A program made the position numbers and the translations under genes. A model generated the notes under the pieces. It was not told the origin of the DNA and did not search any database. It saw only the letters and a program-made list of their open reading frames with translations. Below, in pieces: positions 46,401-57,401 of a stretch of 64,000 bases of DNA (position 1 is its first letter; every line of letters begins with the position of its first letter). The stretch is from Phaeosaccion multiseriatum (taxonomy: Eukaryota > Ochrophyta, other classes), in the NCBI GenBank assembly GCA_965112735.1, contig OZ218952.1:5518001-5582000 (forward strand). Direction: 5' to 3'.

Positions 46401-47737
46401 ACATTGGGCCCAACAAACGGCTTCCATCGTTCCTTGCTCTTCACGAGGAGGAGAGCAATTTCCTGACCAAAGCAACGACTTCTTCCGAGTACATCTATTG
46501 CCTGTGGCAGCTCTGGGTGTCCGTGGGACACGAAGTCGGTGCTGCGTCCTGCGAAGAAGGTGAGCCAGTGAAGAAGGCGTTTCGGCGGCTCGAAGAGGAC
46601 ACGGAGTTCTTCAAAGGCATGCTTAAGACACTGGCTCAGTACGGTGTGATCCTGCCCGTGACCGGACTCCAAGACGAGGAGGGCCGTAAGGACGTGTACG
46701 TGGCCCCAACGAGGCTCCGATTAGGCGGGGATGGCAATGCTGAGGTGCGGGAGGTCTTAACGGCTTTCCTCAAGGCGGGGGCGGAGGAGTGTACTCGAGG
46801 CCATTTCAAGGCGTGCAATGCTCTTTTTCCGTCTGGGACGCTACCCTTTTTGCTTGCCTGCTTTCTGGGAAAGCGAAACAAGGAGGTGGTCGTCCAGATC
46901 TACGGGTGCGCCAAGTATGCCGCTGCGCTTCGGGTGAACCACGTGGACGTTCTCGTCTACGTAGAAGGGAGCGATCTTCTGCTGTACGTGAAGAGCAATA
47001 CCCAGCGTAGCTGTCGGCACGTTGGGGGGATGGTTCACAATTGGATCGGAGATATGCTGGACGAGAGGTTCAAGGGCTTAGCCTTCATTTCCCCTGAAGC
47101 ACCCATGGAGTCGATTGCAGGCAGACGTCACCCCCTGGCGGGCGAGCTGGGCCTGCTCGACGACGAGTATGCCAAGGACGACGCGGCGCAGTTCGATGTC
47201 TTTTTGAGCCACGCCGGGCCCGACAAGTGGGGGCTTGTCTACAACCTGTGGGTGGCGCTGTGGGACGACGGCATAACGGCCTTTCTGGATAGGGAGGATC
47301 TTCAATTGGGTCGTCAAGCTCCCGGCTACGTCGTCAATGCGGCGAAGAAGGCCAAGATCGGATTGGTGGTGCTCAGCCCAGCGTTCCTCTGCCGCGAGTG
47401 GTGCCTCAAGGAGACAGAGATTTTCATGGAGAGGCTTGAGAAAAGGAGAATGGGCGTCGAGGAGGAGAAGGACTTCCTGGTGGTGCCCCTCTTCCACAAA
47501 CTCACACCGCACGACTGCTACAACGGAACGTATCAGCTGCTCGAGGCTCATCCCGAGATAGCCAAACAGTGGGAGGAGTGGGAACAGAATGATGGACCGG
47601 AGAAATACTGGCCGAAGCTGTGGCAGTCTCTTTTGCTTGTCCTTGCGGGGCAGACCGGCCTGGAGTATCAGGAAGAGCAGTATGAGGCCGATTACGTTGA
47701 GAAAGTAAGGGCGCGCATTAAGACTACACTAAGATGA
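43472..47737 (+). CDS. LRR-Roc-COR-TIR receptor (TIR-ROCO), copy 1
   Basis: Eleven exons: 43472-43652, 43784-43855, 43934-44005, 44079-44150, 44243-44386, 44462-44533, 44610-44684, 44762-44833, 44930-45001, 45078-45149, 45282-47737; 1119 aa, every join in phase 1. The N-terminal cap (MSSVLEEQRRILTAIFYATS, with NTEAPLETWFGV) resembles a plant LRRNT. Exons 2-10 each encode one or two plant-type LRRs (GSIPxELGxLxxLxxLxLxxNxLT). Exon 11 holds Roc with P-loop GRHKAGKT (residue 365), switch DFAGQQDYY and GSHRD; then COR; then TIR from 939 (FDVFLSHAGPDKWG, FLDREDL, CREWCLKETEIF with the putative catalytic Glu). ROCO proteins are GTP-regulated dimers. Here LRR would sense, Roc-COR switch and TIR signal, probably by NAD+ cleavage; this is inference. 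A cytosolic immune receptor is likely: no signal peptide or membrane segment was seen. Confidence 0.9.
43856..45077 (+). repeat. LRR exon-intron cassette array, copy 1
   Basis: Successive introns of 73-96 bases are close copies of one sequence: GTGAGTGGT, then the palindrome ACGCGAACCCGTTCGCGT, then CCCTTTGACTTGATAT, GACCAAAGAACT and TCCTCCCATCCGCAG. The intron at 44834-44929 is longer because the palindrome segment is duplicated within it. The introns around the 144-bp exon 5 are of partly different type, ending GATACACAG. Confidence 0.9.
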
Positions 47738-48169
47738 ATAGTGGCAAATTATTTAAAAAAAACTGTGTTCAAAGAGCTGCTCCTCGAGTGCGCACGAGAG
47801 AAGATCTGCCCAACACGGCCCCCGCCACGCTCAACGCCAACTCTACAGCAGCCATACTTCGCCTCGAGATCCTCTGCTTTCTACTTGAAGCCTGATTCTG
47901 TGCTCTCATGGGGGCTTCGAACAACAGAGCATACTTGGTTGACAAGAGCAGCACCAGGACGAGGAGTTAGTATCAGCCCTCCTCCCAAGAAGAGTCAAGC
48001 GCATCCTCCCAGTACCACCCTGCCTCACCCTCACTGCGCCCAGCCCAGCGCTCTCTTTGTGGAGAGGTGTATGGGCATGTGCACTGCCGGCCAAGCTCGG
48101 GATGGATCTCGCTCGTGTACCACCTTGCCCCTTGGCTCGTGTACCACCTTCCCCCTCGGTGCTGCTGGG
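47738..48169. other. 3' flank of TIR-ROCO copy 1
   Basis: A downstream flank with no supported coding sequence. An 18-base near-repeat (CTCGTGTACCACCTT) occurs twice at 48111-48152. Confidence 0.4.
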
Positions 48170-50430
48170 GCGCGTGGTGTCGGGTAGGCACAGCGGGGAG
48201 GTGAGGTCATCAATCCACAAAGACGTCACACTGATTCACGACTAGCGGGTACAGGTAAAGAGCGCACAGACAGGAGGAGTGCGACCCTCTGCGCTCTACA
48301 GTGAGTCCCTCCTGCAAGGAAGCAAACAGGAAGAAGATCTGTTTCCTCTTCCTTCTCTGACTCACTTGCGAGCTGATGGCTGTCCGCGGCCCAGTGAAGA
48401 GCGTCGCCTCGAAGGCTTGTGGCCTCCTGGAAAGAGCTGGGCAGGGAGAGAGAGAGCGCACGTGCACAGGGCGAAAGAGAGAGAGGGAGGAGAGGGAGGA
48501 GAGGGCAGCGAGTAGAGGGGGAAGGGGAGAAGAGGCCAGAGAAAAGTGCCAGCCAAGGGAACGCAACATCAGCAGCAGCAGCAGCAGGAGGAGAGAGAAG
48601 GGGGGGGACAGAGAGAGGGGAACACATGGAGATACAAAAACACAGCCGCGCAGAGAGAGAGAGTGACAAGAGACATAATGATAGAGGGATAGTAGGAAAG
48701 AGATGAAGAGACAGAGAGGCAAAAGAGCAGCCCTCATGCACCGCGGTGACGTGTGTCCACAACAAGTGTAGAGTACGTAGCCCAGCAGCCAGCACAGGGA
48801 AGAGCAGGGGCGTGATGCCGGAGAGCGGAGTTTGTCTGTGAACACCCGAGGAGCCGTATGCAGAGTACGCGTGGATGCCTCCTTTGCGTGTGTCAGCGTT
48901 GGGGCCGGGGCCTTGTACGTGCGTGGCATTTGTGCGTGGCATGAGAGCGTGTGTGCGTGTGCGCGTATATATATTTGTGTGTGTATTCGTGAGTCCCGTG
49001 ACGTTCGTGTTTCAGACTGACCTGGGTGGTCCTCCTCAAAAGTCTCGAAAATATGTCCATTGCCCGACCGTACATGCACACACATACACGACGGCATGCT
49101 GTTGAGCAGGCCCAGAATCACATCACTCGGGTACTGCGGCAAGATGCGGTAGACCAGAAAGAACACGAACTTCTCTCCACCCAAGGAGGCGATGGCAGCA
49201 AACGGCAGCACAAATACGGGCATGCCCGGGCTGTACATGAGGCACAATGAACACCGTGCCGAGCCTGCCAGTGTGATGTCGGGGGAGGTGGCAGTGGCGG
49301 TGGCAGTGAGCGGGGATGAGATACGGAGGCGAGGGGGGGGAGGCGCCAGTCCAGTGCAGGCCAGGTAAGGATCGGGTCAGGTCAGTAGAAAAATGTATGT
49401 GGGGTGCGGGGGAGGTGGAGGGTGGAGAGGGGTGGGGGTGGGGGAAGAGGTGGGTTGACATGCCGTTACGCAGAACGAACCAGTCTCTACGAGACGATCG
49501 ACAAAGTATGCAGTGCACCTCCAAACAAAGGAGGGTAGAGAGAGGCACGTGAGTGTCTACTTTCACGTCGGACAAATGCTATGTCGTCGCCATCCATGAC
49601 TTGATTCGGGTCCGCCCTCTTATCCTTCTGACCGCCGCCCACGGGAAACACAACTCAGGGCCCGACGAGGTGGGAGCCGGGCAGGTGCAGCGGGAGATCG
49701 TCACAGTCTCTCGGTAGGATGGGAGGCCACAGGGCGGAAGGTCTCTTCTCTGCTGTTTGCCAACGAACGACCCCCCCCCCCCTCGCCCTACTGCCGGCCC
49801 CTTCATAGTGAAACCGCAGTGTTTTCTCCCTCAGCCCTCCGGTTTGCGTGGGGCGGGGCACGCACGCACGCACCCACCCGCCCACACCCTCCCTCCCTTC
49901 CTCCTCGACTCACCCCAAGTCTGAGTAGCGGCAAAGGTGACGGCGGCGTGAGGGATACAGGTGCTCATTGCCATAGTCAGCATGAGAGCCGCCCCCGAGT
50001 CGCGGCACCGCTTACGCTGAGCGGATTCGAAGTGGAGCAAGTTGGAGGCGCAAGGGGAGGGAGGAAGGGAGTCAAGACATGAGATCGGGTGTGCGACAGT
50101 CTAGAAGAGCGCTCGGAGGATCGGAGTGAATGAATAAATGGCATGGACAAGAGGTACGGGTTTTGGTCTCTGTTGATGCCCCTTCAGTGTTGTGTGACTG
50201 TTTCGCCTACTCTTCAGTTTGAAGTGCTCACTCACTCACGGACGCGCTCTCTCCCTCCCTCCCTCCCTCCCTCCCTCCCGCCCTCCATCGCTCCCTCCCC
50301 CACTCACCACGCCGTCGTAGGTGAGGTTGACTCCGAAGATGGCTGCGATTAAGGCTGCTCACGGCCGTGTTGATAAGCTTCGTACCAGAGAGCGTGTGTT
50401 TCTCTAGAATGGGGGGGAAGGGAAGGGAGG
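48170..50430 (-). pseudogene. Decayed membrane-protein gene, copy 1
   Basis: Similar over most of its length to 58440-60480, with matching blocks in the same order (for example GTCCGCGGCCCAGTGAAGAG at 48382 and 58748, and CACCGCGGTGACGTGT at 48738 and 59261). Exon-like pieces on the minus strand include KLINTAVSS with IFGVNLTYDGV (about 50310-50390, out of frame with each other through a deletion relative to copy 2), DSGAALMLTMAMSTCIPHAA (about 49912-50023), GGGQKDKRADPNQVMDGDD (about 49580-49640) and CLMYSPGMPVFVLPFAAIA with LPQYPSDVILGLLN (about 49060-49240). These are transmembrane-type segments of a polytopic membrane protein. I cannot name the family with confidence. The frame breaks suggest a pseudogene, though unusual splicing is possible. 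Confidence 0.5.
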
Positions 50431-51372
50431 GAGGGAGGGAGGGAGGGAGGGAGGGCATCAGACAAAGAGGCAGCCCTACGGAGGAGAGTCTCAGAGTCGC
50501 TGACTCGTTCACAGAAGTTGGTGGAGGGTAGGTAGGGGGAATGGAGCTGGGACAGAGGAGAGGAGAGAAGGCGCCGACAAATGCAAGTCTACCCCTCCGT
50601 TCAACGCAGCGCAAGGGCGATGACGCGCAGCAGCTTGGAGAAGCACACATTGACACACACCACTGTCGTAGAGCTGCCTCTCTCTACCTTGGAGCCCAAG
50701 ATAGAACGAAAAAAAAAATGCATCCAACCTGAAAAACACAACAAAGGAAAGTACAGCCCTACCCCCAAGGTGAGGCCTCCCCAGTCACAGGAACTACACC
50801 CACAGGCCCCCTTACTACTCAGCCTCACCCATCACTACCGACTACCCTATAGCATGGCGCTTGTAGCTACGTATCACAGAGACCAACCCACCAGAACGTC
50901 TCTACTAATCACCAACACCCACCAGATGCACGTCGCCACACCAACCCTCGTAGCACCAATGTCGCACGCGGGCCCAACTCCAGCTCCGTCCTTGGACCAT
51001 TGTCGGAGCGCTTGCATCCCAGTCGCTCCCCACATCGAGCCGCCATCCGCCAGCCTCCCGCTGATAGTTGCAACCATCCCAAGCGTCCCCTCATACCCAG
51101 TCAGCAGATGTCCATCTCGCTGCTAAAGTCCCTCACCAGATCAGAGAGAGAAAGAGAGAAATTCATATAGATATGCCAGTCTCTCCTCCGGCCCAGCCTC
51201 GCCCCCAATTTCCACAGATCCCCAGCCCGACGCACTCCAACTCTCTCAGCCCCAGGTACACTCACACCGGTCCTCAAGCCCCCAGGGCCTCTCCATTTGT
51301 GAATTTGATGGATGCAAAGCTCGTTCACGTGTGCGTGTGTCTTAAGTAAAATAAACAAATTCAAAAGGGAGG
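50431..51372. other. Spacer between copy 1 block and TIR-ROCO copy 2
   Basis: Contains a (GGGA)n tract (about 50415-50455). An open frame on the plus strand, 50581-51126, is Pro/Thr/His-rich with no recognisable domain and I do not call it a gene. The last 150 bases form the 5' flank of copy 2. Confidence 0.4.
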
Positions 51373-54300
51373 ATGTCTAGTGTTGAGGAGGAGCGTAGAA
51401 TACTCACAGCCATCTTTCACGCCACGAGCGGATCCGGTTGGGCTAACACTACAGGAGTGACGGTAGAGAATGGCTATTTGGTGACGCTCGACCTGAAATA
51501 CAACGGCCTCAGAGGTGAGAGAGGTGTGATTATGGTTGTTGTGCCTTACGTCCTGAAGAGCATTCTTAAAGTCTGTTCAGAATGTTCGAATAGTTCTCTC
51601 TCTGTTCATGCAACAGTACATGTGATAGGGGGGGGGGATTATTAGCCCCCCTTGTCACAATTATTAGCCCTCCTTGCATGTGATGGGTCTAGAATATTCG
51701 GGAAGAAGGACGAAGCAAAGCGGGGCAAGAGAAGGCGGGAGGCAGCGGCATGACGTGGTAGTCCAGCGAACCCTTGGCGTCCCTTTCACTTGATATGAGT
51801 ATGACCAAAGAACTCTCCTCCCATCCGCAGGGAGCATTGAGCTCACCGGTGAGTGGTACGCGCACCCGTTCGCGTCCCTTTCACTTGATATGAGTATGAC
51901 CAAGGAACTTTCCTTCATACTCAGGGCTCATTCCACCCGAGCTTGGAAGTCTGGAGAAGCTCAAGCGTTTGAGCCTCTCCCACAACAGGCTCACTGGTAA
52001 GTGGTACACACACCCGTTCGTGTCCCTTTCACGTGTTATGAGTATGACCAAAGAACTTTCCTCCCATCCGAAGGGAGCATTCCAACGGACCTTGGAAGTC
52101 TGGAGAAGCTTGATCATTTGGACCTCTCCTTCAACGAGCTCACTGGTAAGTGGTACGCGTACCCGTTCGCGTCCTTTGACTTGATCTTGGTCTGACCAAA
52201 GAACTTCCCTCCGCTCCGCAGGGAGCATTCCGGAGGGGCTTACAAGTCTGGAGAAGCTTGAGCACTTGGGCCTCTCCGACAACAAGCTCACTGGTAAGTG
52301 GGACGCACAGCCGTTCGCGTCCCTTTCACTTGATATGGGTGTGACTCAAGAACTTTCCTCCATCTATAACCCAACAATATTCCCTCCGATACACAGGCCC
52401 TATTCCCGCTGCCCTCATCGGGCGATTGGGGATCAAAATTACGCATTACGCCTTCCGTGGTAACAATCTCAGTCTCCCAAAAGACGTCAACACCCAGACC
52501 CATCTGACCAAGCTCGATTTGTCCCATCAGGACCTTGTAGGTAGGTGGTACGCGAACCCGTTCGCGTCCCTTTCGGTTGATAGTCGTGTGACCAAAGAAC
52601 TTCCTCCCGTCCGCAGGGAGAATTCCACAGGAGCTTAGAAGTTTGGAGAATCTTGAGGTTTTGAGCCTCTCCTACAACCGGCTCACGGGTAAGTGGAACG
52701 CACACCCTTGCGCATCCCCTTGGACTTGATATTGGTCGAGCTGAAGAACTTCCCCCCCATCTCAGAGAGTATTCCATCGGAACTTGGAAATCTTTCAAAC
52801 CTTCGAGAACTGGGCCTCAACTTTAACAATCTAAAAGGTAGGTGGTAGTGAACGCTTTTGCGCCCCTTTGATTTGATATCAGTGTGACCAAAGAACTCTC
52901 CTCCCATCCGCAGGTCACATTCCAAAAGAGCTTGGAAGTCTTAAGAACCTGACGGTGCTCAACCTGTGGGAAAACCAGCTCAGCGGTAAGTGGTCGCATA
53001 CACGTTCACGCCCCTTTGACTTGATATAAGTGTGACCAACGAACTTTCCATCCACCCGCAGGGAGCATTCCAAAGGAGCTTGGAGACTTGAAGAAGCTTG
53101 AGCGTTTACTTCTCAGCCGCAACAAGCTCACCGGTGAGTGGTACGCACACTCCGTTCGCCTCCCTTTGATGTGGTATTCGTCTAACCAGAGAACATCCCT
53201 TCGCTCCGCAGGGAAGATCCCATCCGAGCTCGGCAGTCTCCACCAGCTGACGCGGCTTGATCTCGCCAGCAACGATTTCTCCGGTGAGTTATACGGGCGC
53301 CCATTCGCGCCCCGTTGACACGTTTGCGTATAACCCAACATGTTCCCTCCGATACACAGGTCCTATTCCCCCTGCCCTCATCAGGCGATTGGGGATCAAC
53401 ATCCCGGATTACTCTTTCAGTGGTAACAACCTCAGTCTCCCAGGAGACATCGACACCCAGACCCATCTGACCAAGCTCGATTTGTCCAATCAGGGCCTTG
53501 TGGGTAGGTTGTACACACACCCGTTCGCGTCCCCGTGACTTGACGTAGGTATGACCAAAGAGCTTTCCTTCCATCCGCAGGAAGCATTCCGGTGAAGCTT
53601 GGACAGCTTTCAAACCTTCGAGAACTTCGGCTCAACGGGAACAATCTAGAAGGTTGGTGCGCGAACCCGTTCGCGTCCCTTTCACTTGATTTTTGTATGA
53701 TCAAAGAGTTTTCCTCCATCCCCAGAGAGCATTCCACCCGAGCTTGGAGGTCTTCAGAACCTTGAGATACTGCTCCTAAACAACAATAAGCTCACTGGTA
53801 GGTGGTACGCGTACCCGTTCGTGTCCTTTTGGACTTGATATTGGTCGAGCTGAAGAACTTCCCTCCCCTGCGCAGGGAGCATTCCAAGGGAGCTTGGAGA
53901 CTTGAAGAAGCTGGAGCGTTTACTTCTCCGCAGCAACAAGCTCACCGGTGAGTGGTACGCACACCCCGTTCGCGTCCCTTTGATGTGGTATTCGTCTAAC
54001 CAGAGAACATCCCTCCGCTCCGCAGGGAAGATCCCATCCGAGCTCGGCGATCTCCACCAGCTGACGCGGCTTGATCTCGCCAGCAACGATTTCTGCGGTG
54101 AGTTATACGGGCACCCATTCGCGCCCCGTTGACACGTTTGCGTATAACCCAACATATTCCCTCCGATACACAGGTCCTATTCCCCCTGCCCTCATGATGC
54201 GATTGGGGATCAACATCACGAATTACTCTTTCAGTGGTAACACCCTCAGTCTCCCAGAAGACATCGACACCCAGACCCATCTGCCCAAGCTCGATTTGTC

Positions 54301-57300
54301 CAATCAGGGCCTTGAAGGTAGGTGGTACGCGTACCCGTTCGCGCCCCCTTGACACGTTTGTTTATAACCTACTTCTAACATCTTCCCTCTGATACATAGG
54401 TCGTATCCCCCCCCCCCTCATCGGGCGATTGGGAATCCACATCAAAATATTCGCATTCGGTGGCAACTCTCTCAGACTCCCCAAGGACATTCACAACCAG
54501 TCACACCTGACTAAGCTCGAATTGGCCGATCAAGGCCTTGAGGGTGAGTGGTACACGCACCCCAGTTCGCGTCCACTTGATATTCGAGCCGATGTAACTC
54601 TCCTCTGCTCGGCAGGCAAGATTCCAAAGGAGCTGGGCGAACTTAGGAGCTTGACCGTCCTGGACCTCTCCGACAACAAGCTCAGAGGTAAGCCTACTCG
54701 TTATCTCCAACCGCCCGTGCCGCTACCGTAGTGTTTGACGTAAGACGTCCCTTCCCCTCCACAGGCGCTATTCCAGCGGCCCTCATCGGGCGATTGGGAG
54801 TCCAGATCACAAGCTACAAATTCAAGGGCAAGAACAACTCTCTCCGTCTCCCCAAGGGCATTGGCACCCAGTCACACCTCACTGAGCTCGACATGTCCGA
54901 CCAGGGCCTTGAAGGTGAGTGGCCTCCGTTGTCAAATTCACTTGGTACTTGAATTGATTGACAAACTCCTCCACGCCACAGGGAGCATACCATCGGGTCT
55001 TAAAGACCTACAGAACCTGAAGATACTCAATCTCAACATGAACAGGCTCAAAGGTATGTGGTACGCGAACCCGTTGTCCACCTCACTTGATCTTTCTATG
55101 ACCAAACAATGCTCCTCCCGTCTGCAGGCGAGATTCCGAAGCTGGACGGTCTGACGAACCTGACCACCCTTCACCTCGCAGCGAACAACCTCAGCGGTAA
55201 GTGCTACGCGAACGCTTGTCCACTTCACTTGATACTAGTGTGACCAAAGACTTTTGTTCCACTCCACAGGGAGCATTCCAGCCTGGAATTTCGGGCCTGG
55301 AGGTCTCCACGGGCTGACCACGCTGTCACTCTCTAGTAACGAGCTCACCGGTAAGTGGTACACTCGTACCTTCTGACGCCCCCTCATATTGGTAGGATTT
55401 GGTTCCTTTAGTGCAGGTCTTACTTCCCTCGTTATTTATGTTCCTGGTGGCCTTTCCTGTTGGCCTTTGCTTCCCCCCCCCCGCTTGCCTCGTTGCCCAG
55501 AGCTCGATCTTGAGACCGCTCAGAGCTTACTCGAGCATACCCCCGCTGCACTCATATCTGGGAATGCGTTTGCCAACATTCCTAACGGCGTCTGCCGAAA
55601 TGGGCTGGCATCTGTCGTTCGATTTCTGGAAGATTTGGCACAGAGAGCCGTGGCTTGCTGGGATCTGAAGGTCGTATTGCTAGGGTCAGAGGGTGCTGGA
55701 AAAACGAGTCTTGTTCGCTCCATCGTGGAGCGTGGTGCTGCCCAGACGGAGGGCGCATCGCCATCCACCGTGCTGGTGGATACTCACGTTTGGCAACCAA
55801 GATGGGATGACAAGACCCTGAATGTGCACTTCTGGGACATCGGCGGTCAGCACTGCTCCTCGGCGATTCTCCCGCTTTTTCTGACCGAAGGGGCGCTGTA
55901 TGTTTTGGCGGTTGATCTCCACCGCTACGCTACCACTCCGTCTTCAGCGAGGTGTGATGTGACGCACTGGCTTGAGGTGGTTCAGGAACACTGCCCAGGG
56001 AGTGTGTTGGTTGTGGTGGGCACCCACACCGATGAGTTTCGAACACGTCAAGGGATTGATGAAGCTCTAGCACGTCTGAATCGTGAGGTGCTGGACCACA
56101 GAGAGAGTATGAGTATCGGGGCACAATCATCTTCAAAGATTGAGGTGAAAGAGGTCTTTGCTCTCGGGGTCGACTCACCTAAAAGTGTGCAGGCTGTGAT
56201 GGATCACATTCAAAGCCTTGCGCTGGGTCAGGGTCAGGGTCAGGATCAGGGGCAAGGTCAGGGTGACGCGCAGCAGGCGCAGCAGGGGCAGCAGGGGCAG
56301 CAGGGGCAAGGTCTTGGCGTATCGCCAGCGTGTAAGCCCTTCCCGGACATAGGTAAGCAAATCCCAAAATCGTGGAGGGATGTGTACAATGCGCTCGATA
56401 ACCTGAGGAAGAAGGGGCGCGTATTTGCTTCGTTTTCTGATGTGGTGGAGGAAGTAGGGAGGGGTGGAGAGAGCACCACACGTGAGGCCTTGCGCCTTCA
56501 CCAGAATGCAGGCTTTGTGCTTTGGGGAGGCCATGCTGACGATGTGATTTATCTTGATCCGGCGTGGTTGATGGCGTTGCTAAGGCCGTTGGCTGACCAC
56601 AAGCTGAGCGAGCGTCGAGAGAACAGCACCTGGGAAAAGGGTGAAGATCAACTCTTTGCGCAGGGGGAGAGTCATGCACATCTCGTGGGAGGGCAAGTCG
56701 TGTACCGTGATCTGCGTGTGGAGGGGGACACCTTTTGCCACACCGGTCATCTAAATCGCGCCTACCTAAGCCTTCTGTGGAAGCTTTGGCACCAGTGCCC
56801 GCTGGAAGGTGAAGTGATTCAAGGATGCAGTGATGCGAGGCGACTCGCTCCGTCCAGAGTCCTGGAAGACGCACCATTGTTCAAGACCACGCTGAACACT
56901 TTGGTGCGGAAGGGTATTCTCATTCCTGTGAAAGAGGGTGCGGAGACTAGTAAATACGTCGTTCCTGCACGCCTGGCGAGTATGAGTGAGCGGGGTCCTC
57001 TGCGTGCATTCAGACGATGGGGCACAGGGGGCAGGGTGTGGGAAAAGAGAGTCACGGCCGCACGCGGAATGCCCTTTCCAATGAGCACCCTGGCGCTCTT
57101 TCTGGCTTCGGTCGGCAGTGCTCGTCAAGTGGATATAAAGGCATGTTCGAGCAGGAGCGCGTGTATTTTGATCAAGGGTGTTGCCACTTTCGTAGCGGTC
57201 AGAGACTTTGATTGTTCCGTGTACGTTTGTGGCGATGGCGTCTCTGCACAAGCAGCTCTGAACACGTGCCACAGCTGGCTCTGGTCGACGTTAGACAACG

Positions 57301-57401
57301 AAAACAACAAGTTGTCGGGGCTGGGGTGTAGGAACGTCACGGACCCCCCCCCCAACTCATACCGTTTTTTCAAGCCTCAAGTGGAAAGGGGCGGTGCCTG
57401 A
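51373..57401 (+). CDS. LRR-Roc-COR receptor, copy 2 (TIR in a shifted frame downstream)
   Basis: Twenty-four exons: 51373-51514, 51831-51848, 51925-51996, 52074-52145, 52222-52293, 52397-52540, 52617-52688, 52766-52837, 52914-52985, 53062-53133, 53212-53283, 53360-53503, 53581-53652, 53726-53797, 53876-53947, 54026-54097, 54174-54317, 54400-54543, 54616-54687, 54765-54914, 54982-55053, 55128-55196, 55270-55350, 55501-57401; 1314 aa in this frame. The cap MSSVEEERRILTAIFHATS lacks the NTEAPLETWFG segment of copy 1. Exon 2 is only 18 bases: an LRR exon that lost 54 bases in frame. Exons of 144-150 bases encode the double unit GPIPAALIGRLGIKITHYAF...LTKLDLSNQGLVG. Exon 24 carries Roc (P-loop GSEGAGKT, DIGGQH, GTHTDEF) and COR with a Gln/Gly insert. 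The frame ends in TGA at 57399, just where the TIR begins in another frame. Confidence 0.87.
51849..55350 (+). repeat. LRR exon-intron cassette array, copy 2
   Basis: About 21 LRR exons alternate with introns of 67-103 bases, most of 76-78. The introns share the GTAAGTGG/GTGAGTGG donor, the ACGCG...CGCGT palindromic segment, a TTGATAT box, GACCAAAGAACT and a TCCGCAG acceptor. The intron before each 144-bp exon has a distinct type with GTATAACCCAACAT and GATACACAG. The acceptor before exon 4 is AAG (CCGAAG) and the one before exon 18 is TAG. Confidence 0.9.
53062..54317 (+). repeat. Recent internal duplication of three LRR cassettes
   Basis: Exons 10-12 with their introns (53062-53503) are nearly identical to exons 15-17 with theirs (53876-54317), at an offset of 814 bases. 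The copies encode GDLKKLERLLL, KIPSELG..LHQLTRLDLA and GPIPPAL..RLGINI. The introns match as closely as the exons. Confidence 0.88.

Noticed and set aside
50581-51126. 181-aa plus-strand open frame
   Set aside because: Pro/Thr/His-rich with no recognisable motif, and it lies in the flank of a decayed block; openness alone is weak evidence at this base composition.
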